Of a stretch of DNA of 64,000 bases, positions 32,666 through 41,708 are shown one piece after another. Each line of letters opens with the position of its first letter. The stretch's first letter is position 1. Under the pieces are notes generated by a model. The model saw only the letters and a list, made by a program, of their open reading frames with translations, had not been told where the DNA came from and searched no databases. The stretch spans positions 1 through 64,000 of the forward strand of contig CACYTI010000007.1 of the NCBI GenBank assembly GCA_902777275.1. Direction: 5' to 3'. A program made the translations under genes and the position numbers. Origin of the DNA: an uncultured Ruminococcus sp. (lineage in GTDB: Bacteria > Bacillota > Clostridia > Oscillospirales > Acutalibacteraceae).

Positions 32666-34408
32666 TTACTCTTTTACGACCGCGCCGAATTTGCACACGG
32701 TAAAGCACTTGCCGCACTTTATGCACTTGTTCGGGTCGATCACATGGGGATTCTTAACTGTTCCCGAAATTGCGTTAACGGGGCAGTTTCTCGCGCAGAG
32801 CGTGCAGCCTTTGCACTTTTCGGGAATGATTTTATATTCGATAAGAGCGCTGCATTCGCCCGCAGGACATTTCTTGTCGCGGATGTGCGCCTCGTATTCG
32901 TCGCGGAAATATTTGATGGTCGTCAAAACGGGGTTGGGAGCAGTCTGACCGAGACCACAGAGCGCGCCGTCCTTAATGGAGTAGCACAGCTCCTCAAGCA
33001 GCTCGATATCTCCCTCTTTGCCCTCGCCGTTTGTAATGCGTTCAAGGATCTCAAGCATACGCTTGGTGCCGATGCGGCAGTGAATGCATTTTCCGCAGCT
33101 TTCCTTAGCCGTGAAATCGAGGAAGAACTTCGCCATGCCGACCATGCAGGTGCTCTCGTCCATTACGACCATGCCGCCCGAGCCCATGATAGCGCCCGTT
33201 GCGCCGAGAGCCTTGTAGTCGATCACGGTGTCGATAAGGTCGGTGGGGATACAGCCGCCCGAAGGACCGCCCATCTGCACAGCCTTGAACTCCTTGCCGG
33301 TTTTTATGCCGCCGCCGATATCAAAAATAACGTCGCGGAGCGTCTTGCCCATCGGGATCTCAACAAGACCCGAACGTTTTACCTTGCCGGTTACCGCGAA
33401 CACCTTGGTGCCCTTTGAGCCCTCGGTGCCCATAGCGGCGAATGCCTCGCCGCCGTTGTTGATTATCCAAGCGACGTTAGCGAAGGTTTCAACATTGTTG
33501 ATGTTTGAAGGCTTTCTCCAGAAGCCCGACTGAGCAGGGAAGGGAGGCTTGAGTCTGGGCATTCCTCTGTGACCTTCAAGACTCTCGATAAGCGCGGTCT
33601 CCTCGCCGCATACAAACGCGCCGGCGCCCGCCTTAATAGTAAAGTCGCATGAGAAATCCGAGCCGAAAATATTGTTGCCGATGATCCCTTTTTCGGTAGC
33701 CTGAGCAATTGCATTCTTCAATCTTTTGATTGCTAAAGGATACTCAGCACGGACATAAACGACCGCGTGCTTTGCGCCGATGGCGTAAGCGCCGATGAGC
33801 ATACCTTCGATTAAATTATGCGGGTCGGACTCGATGACAGCTCTGTCCATGAACGCGCCGGGGTCGCCCTCATCGGCGTTGCAGATAAGATATTTTTCTT
33901 CACCCGCACTCTGTCTCGCGGCGTTCCATTTGAACCATGTCGGGAAGCCCGCGCCGCCTCTGCCGGCGAGTCCCGAGGTCTTGATAACATCTATGACCTC
34001 TTCGGGCGTCATGTCGCAGAGAGCTTTTTTCAGCGCGGTGTAACCGTCAGCCTCAAGATAAGCGTCTATCTGCTCGGGGTTTATAATGCCGCAGTTGCGC
34101 AGAGCAATGCGGATCTGCTTTGATAAGAACTCGCTGTCCTCGGCGGAAACCTCTAACTTTTCAATAAAGCTTTTGTCGCCGCTATTTATATAAGAAGCGA
34201 TAGCCTCCGCGTCGTTCTCGGATACCTTAACAAGTCTTGTCAGCTTGTTGTCGTCGTCATAAATATCCACAATCGGTTCGAGGTAACACATACCGATACA
34301 GCCGGTAACCGAAACCTCGCAGTTGATATCGGCGCCGAGCAATGCCTTTCTCACCTTTTCCGCGCCTGCCGCTATGCCGCAGGAGCCTTGACCGATAACT
34401 ATTCTCAC
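32666..34408 (-). CDS. NuoF/HydB-like diaphorase subunit
   Basis: 580 residues. An N-terminal thioredoxin-like [2Fe-2S] segment (GSCGIAAGAEKV...TGCIGMC) precedes the NuoF core, where GLAGRGGAGFPTWFKW binds NADH and NADEGDPGAFMDR binds FMN. The [4Fe-4S] site is SCGKCIHCRIGTKR and a C-terminal 2x[4Fe-4S] ferredoxin domain (CKGCTLCARNC, CIKCGKCFTVC) follows. The subunit is the NADH port, where electron bifurcation is thought to occur in HydABC-type complexes. The start is GTG 34408, with GGAGG 7 bases before, overlapping the NuoE-like stop by 4 bases. A longer frame to 34531 lies inside the upstream gene and is rejected. Confidence 0.92.
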   Translation of the reverse strand: MRIVIGQGSCGIAAGAEKVRKALLGADINCEVSVTGCIGMCYLEPIVDIYDDDNKLTRLVKVSENDAEAIASYINSGDKSFIEKLEVSAEDSEFLSKQIRIALRNCGIINPEQIDAYLEADGYTALKKALCDMTPEEVIDVIKTSGLAGRGGAGFPTWFKWNAARQSAGEEKYLICNADEGDPGAFMDRAVIESDPHNLIEGMLIGAYAIGAKHAVVYVRAEYPLAIKRLKNAIAQATEKGIIGNNIFGSDFSCDFTIKAGAGAFVCGEETALIESLEGHRGMPRLKPPFPAQSGFWRKPSNINNVETFANVAWIINNGGEAFAAMGTEGSKGTKVFAVTGKVKRSGLVEIPMGKTLRDVIFDIGGGIKTGKEFKAVQMGGPSGGCIPTDLIDTVIDYKALGATGAIMGSGGMVVMDESTCMVGMAKFFLDFTAKESCGKCIHCRIGTKRMLEILERITNGEGKEGDIELLEELCYSIKDGALCGLGQTAPNPVLTTIKYFRDEYEAHIRDKKCPAGECSALIEYKIIPEKCKGCTLCARNCPVNAISGTVKNPHVIDPNKCIKCGKCFTVCKFGAVVKE

Positions 34409-34884
34409 AGTGCCGCCTCCCTTAATTCTTTGAGGATTTTCTTTGTCTTGTCGGGCGTAAGGCTGCCGTAGGTGTCCTCGTTGATCATCATAACGGGTGA
34501 CAGTGAGCAGCAGCCCAGACAGGCAACGCATTTCAGCGAGAACAAGCCGTCCTCTGTAGTTTGTCCGTCCTCGATGCCGAGCTCGTCCTTGATAGTCTGT
34601 AAAATCAGCTCCGATGAGTTAACGTGGCACGCCGTGCCCTGACAGAGCATGATAAGATACTTTCCGACAGGCTCAAAACGGAACTGGGTGTAAAAGGTTC
34701 CCACGCCCATTATTTCGGATGTCGCTATACCTGTTTTGTCGGAAATCAGCTCAATGGCTTCCTTAGGGAGATATCCGTAGATATCCTGAGTGTGCTGTAA
34801 GATGGTGATCAGACTGCCCTTTACCGGCGCGTATTCCTCAAGAACACCGTCGAGCAGGGACAGATCCACTGTTTTTTTCTCCAA
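34405..34884 (-). CDS. NuoE/HydC-like [2Fe-2S] subunit
   Basis: 159 residues, thioredoxin-like [2Fe-2S] protein of the 24-kDa complex I family. Cluster ligands lie in CQGTACHVNSS and KCVACLGCCSLSPV. It passes electrons to or from the NuoF-like partner. The start is a TTG at 34884, preceded by an excellent GGAGGT with 7-base spacing; the longer frame to 35106 runs through AT-rich DNA that contains the promoter. First gene of the three-gene operon. Confidence 0.92.
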   Translation of the reverse strand: MEKKTVDLSLLDGVLEEYAPVKGSLITILQHTQDIYGYLPKEAIELISDKTGIATSEIMGVGTFYTQFRFEPVGKYLIMLCQGTACHVNSSELILQTIKDELGIEDGQTTEDGLFSLKCVACLGCCSLSPVMMINEDTYGSLTPDKTKKILKELREAAL

Positions 34885-34929
34885 GTTTCTTACCTCCGAT
34901 TGTATTTTCATAATTTTGCATTGTTTTCT

Positions 34930-34958
34930 ATTATACATCAAACATATTTTTTTTGCAA
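34930..34958 (-). promoter_or_regulatory. Promoter of the Stn-like operon
   Basis: On the minus strand TTGCAA (34958-34953), 17 bases, TATAAT (34935-34930), about 45 bases before the TTG start. The remaining 34959-35217 is AT-rich. It holds the divergent gdhA promoter, where TATAAT at 35127-35132 has a TTGCAA at 35101-35106 with a long 20-base spacer. Confidence 0.7.
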
Positions 34959-35199
34959 TATTTATTTTATTAGTATGTATTTTTTTCAAAAATGCCAGTT
35001 TGTCAACAGCAAATCCTGCAAAATTTCGTGCAATTTGCGAAAAAGCAGCGGTTGAAAAGCGGTAAAATGAAACTTTTTTAAAAAAACTTGCAAAAAGCAC
35101 TTGCAAAATCGTTAAAGTTATAGTAATATAATAGCGTTGGTGAAATCACACCACTATTTCCCTGCAAACAAATGAGTTTTTGATTTTTTTATCTTATAA

Positions 35200-36549
<1,350 letters not shown>

Positions 36550-36589
36550 TTTAGTTTAAAAAATCTACCATATACCATATATAAAAAAG

Positions 36590-36617
36590 CGTGCGCACTT
36601 GTGCGTGCGTTTTTTTA
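36590..36617 (+). terminator. Terminator of gdhA
   Basis: Stem CGTGCGCAC/GTGCGTGCG (36590-36598 with 36601-36609), seven Ts. Preceded by AAAAAA, so bidirectional in form. Confidence 0.85.
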
Positions 36618-36773
36618 TATCTCTTTTTCTGCAGATTGAAGCTGCACCGGATCCGCGCTTCTTACTGTCGATTATTTATGTTGTGATTGATCTGATGGGG
36701 CTTTCTGACACGGCGGTGGGTAATCTTTAAACGGTTTTGTCAAAAGTAGCCTAAAGCGTTCACTGACTTCCCC

Positions 36774-36824
36774 GAATTATACAAAATATTCATTTTGTAT
36801 AATTATTCCGATATGGAATTATAC
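36774..36824. promoter_or_regulatory. Candidate operator region of the recombinase gene
   Basis: A perfect 13-base inverted repeat AATTATACAAAAT - ATTC - ATTTTGTATAATT (36775-36787 and 36792-36804), plus a third GAATTATAC at 36816-36824. The third overlaps the expected -35 position of a TATAAT at 36841-36846. The half-site is the same as upstream of the XRE gene (30253-30273, 30358-30371). The rest of 36618-36773 shows nothing notable. Confidence 0.6.
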
Positions 36825-36889
36825 CTCTCTCTTTATGTGTTATAATGTATATATAAGGTTAAATAATACAATGATTAGGAGTTGATTAA

Positions 36890-37885
36890 ATGGCGGTTCG
36901 TTTTCAGGATGAAGCTTTTCCCATTCTCAAGGAATATTTATTTTATCAGCAGACTATACGACAGAAATCTCCAAAGACAATTGACGAATACTTTTTGGAT
37001 CTGCGAACATTTTTCCGTTATATGAAAATTTATCGCGGGCTTGTTCCGGCTGATACTGAGTTTGACGAAATCGTTATTGACGACATTGATTTAGATTTTC
37101 TGAAAACAATTGAGCTTAACGACGCTTACGAGTTTATGAATTATCTGCTTCGCGAGCGTGAGAACAGCGCTGCCTCCCGCGCAAGAAAATGTTCAAGCTT
37201 GAAGGGTTTTTTCAAGTTTCTATCTGTAAAAAAGCATTATCTTGATAAGGACCCGCTTGAGGAGCTTGAAACGCCTAAAAAGAAAAAAGCCTTGCCCAAG
37301 TATCTTACCCTTGAACAAAGCCTTGAGCTTCTGAATGCCGTTGACGGCGATAACCGCGACCGCGATTACGCTATTCTCACATTGTTCCTCAACTGCGGTC
37401 TTCGCGTGTCCGAAATGGCAAGACTAAATTACACCGATATCCGCAGCGACCACACTATCCGCGTGCTCGGCAAGGGCAACAAGGAACGCATTATTTATCT
37501 GAACACGGCTTGCATCAACGCTGTGAACGATTATATGCGCGTGCGCCCCGTCGACGGCGTAAAGGACAAAAACGCGCTGTTCATCAGCCGCAACCACCGC
37601 CGAATGTCTGTTAAAACGATTCAGGCTATGGTTTACAAGTATCTTGAAAAAATCGGGCTGAACGCTCAGGGCTATTCCTGCCACAAGCTCCGCCACACCG
37701 CCGCTACGCTTATGTATCAGCACGGAGGCGTTGACGTCAGAGTGCTTAAAGATGTTCTCGGGCACGAAAACCTCGGTACCACCGAAATATACACGCACCT
37801 GAGCAACGAGCAGATGAAAAACGCCGCCGAAGCTAATCCCCTTTCAAAGGTCGGCACAAGAGCAATGAAGAAGAAAAACAATTGA
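36890..37885 (+). CDS. Tyrosine recombinase, XerC/XerD-like
   Basis: 331 residues. A SAM-like core-binding domain (about 10-125) is followed by the catalytic domain with all active-site residues in place: Arg172 (GLRVSE), Lys196 (GKGNKER), His265 and Arg268 (HKLRH), His292 (GHENLG) and the nucleophile Tyr301 (IYTHL). It could be the chromosome dimer resolvase or a Xer-like integrase. No att site or mobile genes flank it, and no canonical dif was seen. The N-terminal stretch between the domains (about 50-75, IVIDDIDLDFLKTI) is longer than in E. coli XerC. RBS TAGGAG with 8-base spacing. Confidence 0.9.
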   Translation: MAVRFQDEAFPILKEYLFYQQTIRQKSPKTIDEYFLDLRTFFRYMKIYRGLVPADTEFDEIVIDDIDLDFLKTIELNDAYEFMNYLLRERENSAASRARKCSSLKGFFKFLSVKKHYLDKDPLEELETPKKKKALPKYLTLEQSLELLNAVDGDNRDRDYAILTLFLNCGLRVSEMARLNYTDIRSDHTIRVLGKGNKERIIYLNTACINAVNDYMRVRPVDGVKDKNALFISRNHRRMSVKTIQAMVYKYLEKIGLNAQGYSCHKLRHTAATLMYQHGGVDVRVLKDVLGHENLGTTEIYTHLSNEQMKNAAEANPLSKVGTRAMKKKNN

Positions 37886-38539
37886 TCAAAGAACAACTGC
37901 TCCGCCGATATCCGTCAGCGGTTCAGATTCGCATAATATTTCTATATTGGAATTATTCTTATCGCAGAACGCCTTGATTTTCTCGTAATCAGGGTGTTTT
38001 TGTACGTCTCCGAAAAAGAAAACCCGTCCGTCGTCGCAAAATCCCGAACCGCCGATAAACCCGTATTCAAAGCCTTCAAGCCTGATATTACCCGAAGAAA
38101 TCAGCAGAACCTCTTCCCCGTTGTTTTTCAGCGCTTTTTCGATCGACTTGTCCGCCGTGATGATTCCCGATTTGCCTTTTACGCCAACGACAAGCGCGGA
38201 GCAGCGGGTGTAGCCCTGATTGACATTGACGGTTTCAATTCCGCTTTCGCGGCAGTAATCAAGCACCGAGGGGTCAACCGCGCCGAGCTTTCCGTAGAGC
38301 CTGTTGTTAAAGAACAGACAATTGAGCAAAACGTTTTTCGGATAACTTTGTTCGGGTGAATTTACGCAGTTATCAAGCGTGAAAAGCCTGTTGCGGATTT
38401 TAAGGATCTGCATATCGGCGTGAAGCTGCTCGGGCTTGTGAAAGGTATCAATTTTCTTTGTAAGAATTATTTTGGAGCCTCGCACTGCCGCTTCATCACA
38501 GAAGCACGGGTATAAGCCGCTCGTTATAAGCCGCTTCAT
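37886..38539 (-). CDS. DUF6873-like protein (GME-fold)
   Basis: 217 residues. The pattern of blocks (HADMQIL, NVNQGYTRCSALVV, KSIEKAL, GFIGGSGF and the terminal LTDIGGAVVL) looks like the DUF6873 family, assigned to the guanidino-modifying-enzyme fold. The conserved Cys in GYTRCS and Asp/His residues could be an active site. No reaction is known. The ATG at 38539 overlaps the radA stop; a TTG at 38545 is an alternative. It is probably co-transcribed with radA and the amidase. Confidence 0.6.
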   Translation of the reverse strand: MKRLITSGLYPCFCDEAAVRGSKIILTKKIDTFHKPEQLHADMQILKIRNRLFTLDNCVNSPEQSYPKNVLLNCLFFNNRLYGKLGAVDPSVLDYCRESGIETVNVNQGYTRCSALVVGVKGKSGIITADKSIEKALKNNGEEVLLISSGNIRLEGFEYGFIGGSGFCDDGRVFFFGDVQKHPDYEKIKAFCDKNNSNIEILCESEPLTDIGGAVVL

Positions 38540-39900
38540 CGGCAAACCGCCTCGAACGCCTCGCGGATATTTTTAACTCCTATCAGCTCGGCTTCGTCGC
38601 AAGACACGCCTTTAAGATTGTGAAACGGCATGACGATTCTTGTAAAGCCCAGCCTGACCGCCTCGTTTATCCGCATTTGCGCCTGAGAAACCGCGCGTAT
38701 CTCGCCTGCTAAACCGATTTCTCCAAAAACCACGGCGTGCTCGTCCACGGGAGTGTCCTTCATGCTGCTTATAAGCGCCATTGCTATAGCGAGGTCGATC
38801 GCGGGCTCGTCCACCCTGAGTCCGCCGACTATGTTTATGTAAGCGTCATAGTTTGAAAAGTAGTAGCCCGCGCGTTTTTCGAGCACGGCAAGCAGCATTG
38901 AAAGGCGATTGTAGTCCCAGCCCGTAGCCATTCGGCGCGCGTTGCCGTAGCCGCTTTGAGTTGCAAGACCCTGAGTTTCGGCTAAAATCGGGCGCGAGCC
39001 CTCGACCGTGCAGGTAACGCAGGTTCCCGAAACGTTTGTCGGTCTGCCCGAAAGCAGCATGACTGAGGGGTTATCGACCTCTTTCAAGCCCTTGTCTGTC
39101 ATTTCAAAAACGCCGATTTCGTTTGTGGAGCCGTAGCGGTTTTTGACGGCGCGCAGAATACGGCACGACATCTGTTTGTCGCCTTCAAAATGAAGCACTG
39201 TATCGACAACGTGCTCTAACACCTTGGGTCCCGCGATAGAGCCTTCCTTGTTTACGTGTCCGACGACAAACATCGGTATATCCATGTCCTTGGCGGTACG
39301 CATGAGCATATTTGTGCATTCCCTGACCTGAGTGACGCTACCCGGTGACGAGCTTAGCTCGGTCAGGTTCATTGTCTGGATAGAGTCGATCATGACCAAA
39401 TCGGGCTTTAGATTTTTGATTTGACCGCAGATTATTTCCACGTCGGTTTCGGTCATAACATAAAGATTTGGGGAATTGACTTCGAGCCTGATTGCGCGGA
39501 GCTTTAGCTGGCGCTTGCTCTCTTCGCCCGATACATAAAGAATTTTAAGGCTTTCTCCCAAAAATCGGCAAATTTGTAAAAGAACGGTAGATTTTCCTAT
39601 GCCCGGGTCGCCGCCCAAAAGGATCAGGCTGCCCTTTACGATTCCGCCGCCCAGCACTCGGTTCAGCTCTTTGCAGCCCGTGTCGTAGCGCTGTTCGTCG
39701 CCGGTTGATATCTCGTTGATTGAAAAAGGCGCGGAATATGAGGAAAATGTGCGCGTTTTCGCTGTCGATACGGTTTTTGCCGTGTCCTTGATTTCCTCGT
39801 TCATGGTGTTCCACTCGCCGCAGGACGGGCATTTTCCGTACCATTTAGCGGTTTCGTGGCCGCACTGTGAACAAACATAAACGCTTTTTATTTTTGCCAT
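38536..39900 (-). CDS. radA: DNA repair protein RadA (Sms)
   Basis: 454 residues, normal length. Order: N-terminal zinc finger CSQCGHETAKWYGKCPSC, RecA-like ATPase with Walker A GGDPGIGKS, the RadA-specific KNRYGSTNEIGVFEM loop, and a C-terminal Lon-like domain (GGLRVDEPAIDLAIAMALIS). RadA drives branch migration and processing of recombination intermediates. Three bases separate it from the amidase gene upstream, and it overlaps the DUF6873 gene downstream, so the three form an operon. Confidence 0.97.
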   Translation of the reverse strand: MAKIKSVYVCSQCGHETAKWYGKCPSCGEWNTMNEEIKDTAKTVSTAKTRTFSSYSAPFSINEISTGDEQRYDTGCKELNRVLGGGIVKGSLILLGGDPGIGKSTVLLQICRFLGESLKILYVSGEESKRQLKLRAIRLEVNSPNLYVMTETDVEIICGQIKNLKPDLVMIDSIQTMNLTELSSSPGSVTQVRECTNMLMRTAKDMDIPMFVVGHVNKEGSIAGPKVLEHVVDTVLHFEGDKQMSCRILRAVKNRYGSTNEIGVFEMTDKGLKEVDNPSVMLLSGRPTNVSGTCVTCTVEGSRPILAETQGLATQSGYGNARRMATGWDYNRLSMLLAVLEKRAGYYFSNYDAYINIVGGLRVDEPAIDLAIAMALISSMKDTPVDEHAVVFGEIGLAGEIRAVSQAQMRINEAVRLGFTRIVMPFHNLKGVSCDEAELIGVKNIREAFEAVCR

Positions 39901-39902
39901 AT

Positions 39903-40619
39903 TTAATCACATCCGTTAGTGTTGTAATAATCTATAAATCCCGTGCAGACCGCTAAGGCTATCTGCTTTTGGTACTCGTCTGTAACAAGCATTTCACGCT
40001 CATTTTTGTTTGAAATGAACCCGCATTCGACGATCACGGCGGGATTTTCCGCGTTTATTAAGAGATAGATATCCTTCCCTGCTGCCTTGCATTCGCGCTC
40101 GTTGTCGGGTTGGAGCATTGATCTCAGGGAATGTCTCAGGCTTTGGGCAAGAGTCGCGCTTTTTTCATTGTTGGGCGAATAAAACACCTGAGCGCCGTGA
40201 GAAGCCGAGTCGGAAAACTTGTTCTGGTGAATGCTGATTACAGCGCTGTTGCCGGCGGAATTGTACATTTCAAGCCGCGTTTTCATGTCGTTGTATTTGC
40301 GCTGCTTAACGTTCTCTCCCTCCTTGGAGAGCGCGTCGTCGGTTTTGCGCGTCATTTCAACGTCAAAGCCGCATAAAAACAGCAGGTCGGCTGTATCGAG
40401 CGAAACGCTTAAATTAATATCCTTTTCGGTGACTCCGCCGCATACCGCTCCCCCGTCCTCTCCGCCGTGCCCCGGATCTATCAGAACCTTTTTTGCGGGG
40501 ACATTTGGAACAGCGAAGGTTGTAAGCGTTACGGTTCGGGCGGATTTTATCATTAAAAACAAAAACACTGAAAGACAGAGCGCACCAGCCGCGGCGGGCA
40601 GAAATTTTTTGATCCTCAT
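39903..40619 (-). CDS. cwlD: N-acetylmuramoyl-L-alanine amidase, CwlD-like
   Basis: 238 residues: one N-terminal transmembrane/signal segment (about 7-26) and an Amidase_3 domain. The zinc and catalytic residues are in VLIDPGHGGEDGG, GVTEKDINL, SIHQNKF and IVECGFISN. This short, membrane-anchored form with no wall-binding repeats is that of CwlD, which with PdaA makes muramic delta-lactam in the spore cortex. That role is inferred from size and layout; a vegetative amidase is possible. First gene of the operon with radA. Confidence 0.82.
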   Translation of the reverse strand: MRIKKFLPAAAGALCLSVFLFLMIKSARTVTLTTFAVPNVPAKKVLIDPGHGGEDGGAVCGGVTEKDINLSVSLDTADLLFLCGFDVEMTRKTDDALSKEGENVKQRKYNDMKTRLEMYNSAGNSAVISIHQNKFSDSASHGAQVFYSPNNEKSATLAQSLRHSLRSMLQPDNERECKAAGKDIYLLINAENPAVIVECGFISNKNEREMLVTDEYQKQIALAVCTGFIDYYNTNGCD

Positions 40620-40705
40620 ACAAACACCTCTGCCTAAAAATATGCCGCAGACCTACATTATTATACATCATTTTAATATCATTGGCAACAAAAATAAAAT
40701 TTCTC

Positions 40706-40734
40706 TTGTAGTTGTTTTAACAAAGTGATATAAT
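40706..40734 (+). promoter_or_regulatory. Promoter of map
   Basis: TTGTAG (40706-40711), 17 bases, TATAAT (40729-40734), 35 bases before the ATG. Confidence 0.65.
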
Positions 40735-40768
40735 ATTAAATCGGAGAATAAATTAAGGAGCGGTTAGC

Positions 40769-41641
40769 ATGAAGAAACCCGGCAGAAACGAAGCTTGCTG
40801 GTGCGGAAGCGGAAAGAAATACAAAAAATGCCATATTGATTTTGACGAGAGGATCGAGGAAATTGAAGCTCAGGGGCATATCGTCCCCGACCACAGCATT
40901 ATCAAAACTCCCGCGCAAATCGAAAAAATCAAGGAGAGCGCCAAAATCAATATCGCGGTGCTTGATTATGTAGCAGAGCATATCAAAGCGGGAATATCCA
41001 CAGCGGAAATCGACCGCTGGGTGTATGACGTCACGACCTCTATGGGCGGCGTTCCCGCGCCCTTGGGTTACGAGGGCTTTCCCAAGAGCGTCTGCACTTC
41101 TATAAACGACGAGGTTTGCCACGGGATCCCGTCCGAGGATATTATTCTGAAAGATGGCGACATCGTTAACGTTGATGTTTCAACCAACCTGAACGGCTAT
41201 TACTCCGATTCGTCGCGTATGTTCCTTATAGGCGAGGTCAGCGAGGAAAAGAAAAGGCTCGTCAAGGTAGCGAAGCAGGCTCTTGACGAGGGCTTGAAGG
41301 CGGTAAAGCCATGGGGATTTTTGGGCGATATGGCGCAGGCGATAAACGATTTCGTCACGGCGAACGGCTGCTCGGTCGTCAGAGAGGTCGGCGGTCACGG
41401 AATAGGGCTTGAATTCCACGAGGACCCGTGGGTAAGCTACGTCACCGAAAAGGGCACCGAAATGCTCATGGTTCCGGGCTTCTGCTTTACTATTGAGCCG
41501 ATGATAAATTTGGGCAAGCCCGATATTTTCACCGACGAGGAAAACGGCTGGACGGTTTATTCAAAGGACGGCTCGCCCTCTGCCCAGTGGGAAATACAAG
41601 TCCTCGTCACCGATGACGGTTATGAGATTATTAGTTATTAA
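40769..41641 (+). CDS. map: Type I methionine aminopeptidase with SEC-C zinc motif
   Basis: 290 residues. An N-terminal SEC-C motif (CWCGSGKKYKKCH, residues 10-22) binds zinc and probably helps docking on the ribosome. A pita-bread methionine aminopeptidase domain follows. The metal ligands fall in DGDIVNVDVS, YYSDSSRMF, GGHGIGLEFHEDP and FTIEPMI. The enzyme removes the initiator methionine from new proteins. The RBS AAGGAG is followed by 8 bases and ATG. It converges on the B12-uptake operon, with a shared hairpin between. Confidence 0.95.
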   Translation: MKKPGRNEACWCGSGKKYKKCHIDFDERIEEIEAQGHIVPDHSIIKTPAQIEKIKESAKINIAVLDYVAEHIKAGISTAEIDRWVYDVTTSMGGVPAPLGYEGFPKSVCTSINDEVCHGIPSEDIILKDGDIVNVDVSTNLNGYYSDSSRMFLIGEVSEEKKRLVKVAKQALDEGLKAVKPWGFLGDMAQAINDFVTANGCSVVREVGGHGIGLEFHEDPWVSYVTEKGTEMLMVPGFCFTIEPMINLGKPDIFTDEENGWTVYSKDGSPSAQWEIQVLVTDDGYEIISY

Positions 41642-41668
41642 ATGTTAGTATTCAAATCAAATATAATT

Positions 41669-41708
41669 GCCGACTTTTACTTAAAGAGCAAAGGCCGGCT
41701 TTATTTAT
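41669..41708. terminator. Bidirectional terminator between map and the ECF operon
   Basis: GCCGACTTTT pairs with AAAGGCCGGC (41669-41678 with 41690-41699, G:T pairs). T-rich on the plus side (TTTATTTATT), A/T-rich on the other. Confidence 0.55.

Noticed and set aside
30449-34884. NADP-reducing [FeFe]-hydrogenase operon
   Set aside because: The large subunit has no H-cluster motifs; its catalytic part is a GltD-like flavoprotein.
36775-36804. Palindrome upstream of the recombinase as a dif or att site
   Set aside because: It does not resemble the Firmicutes dif consensus, and the same half-sites recur at an unrelated XRE gene, so an operator is more likely.
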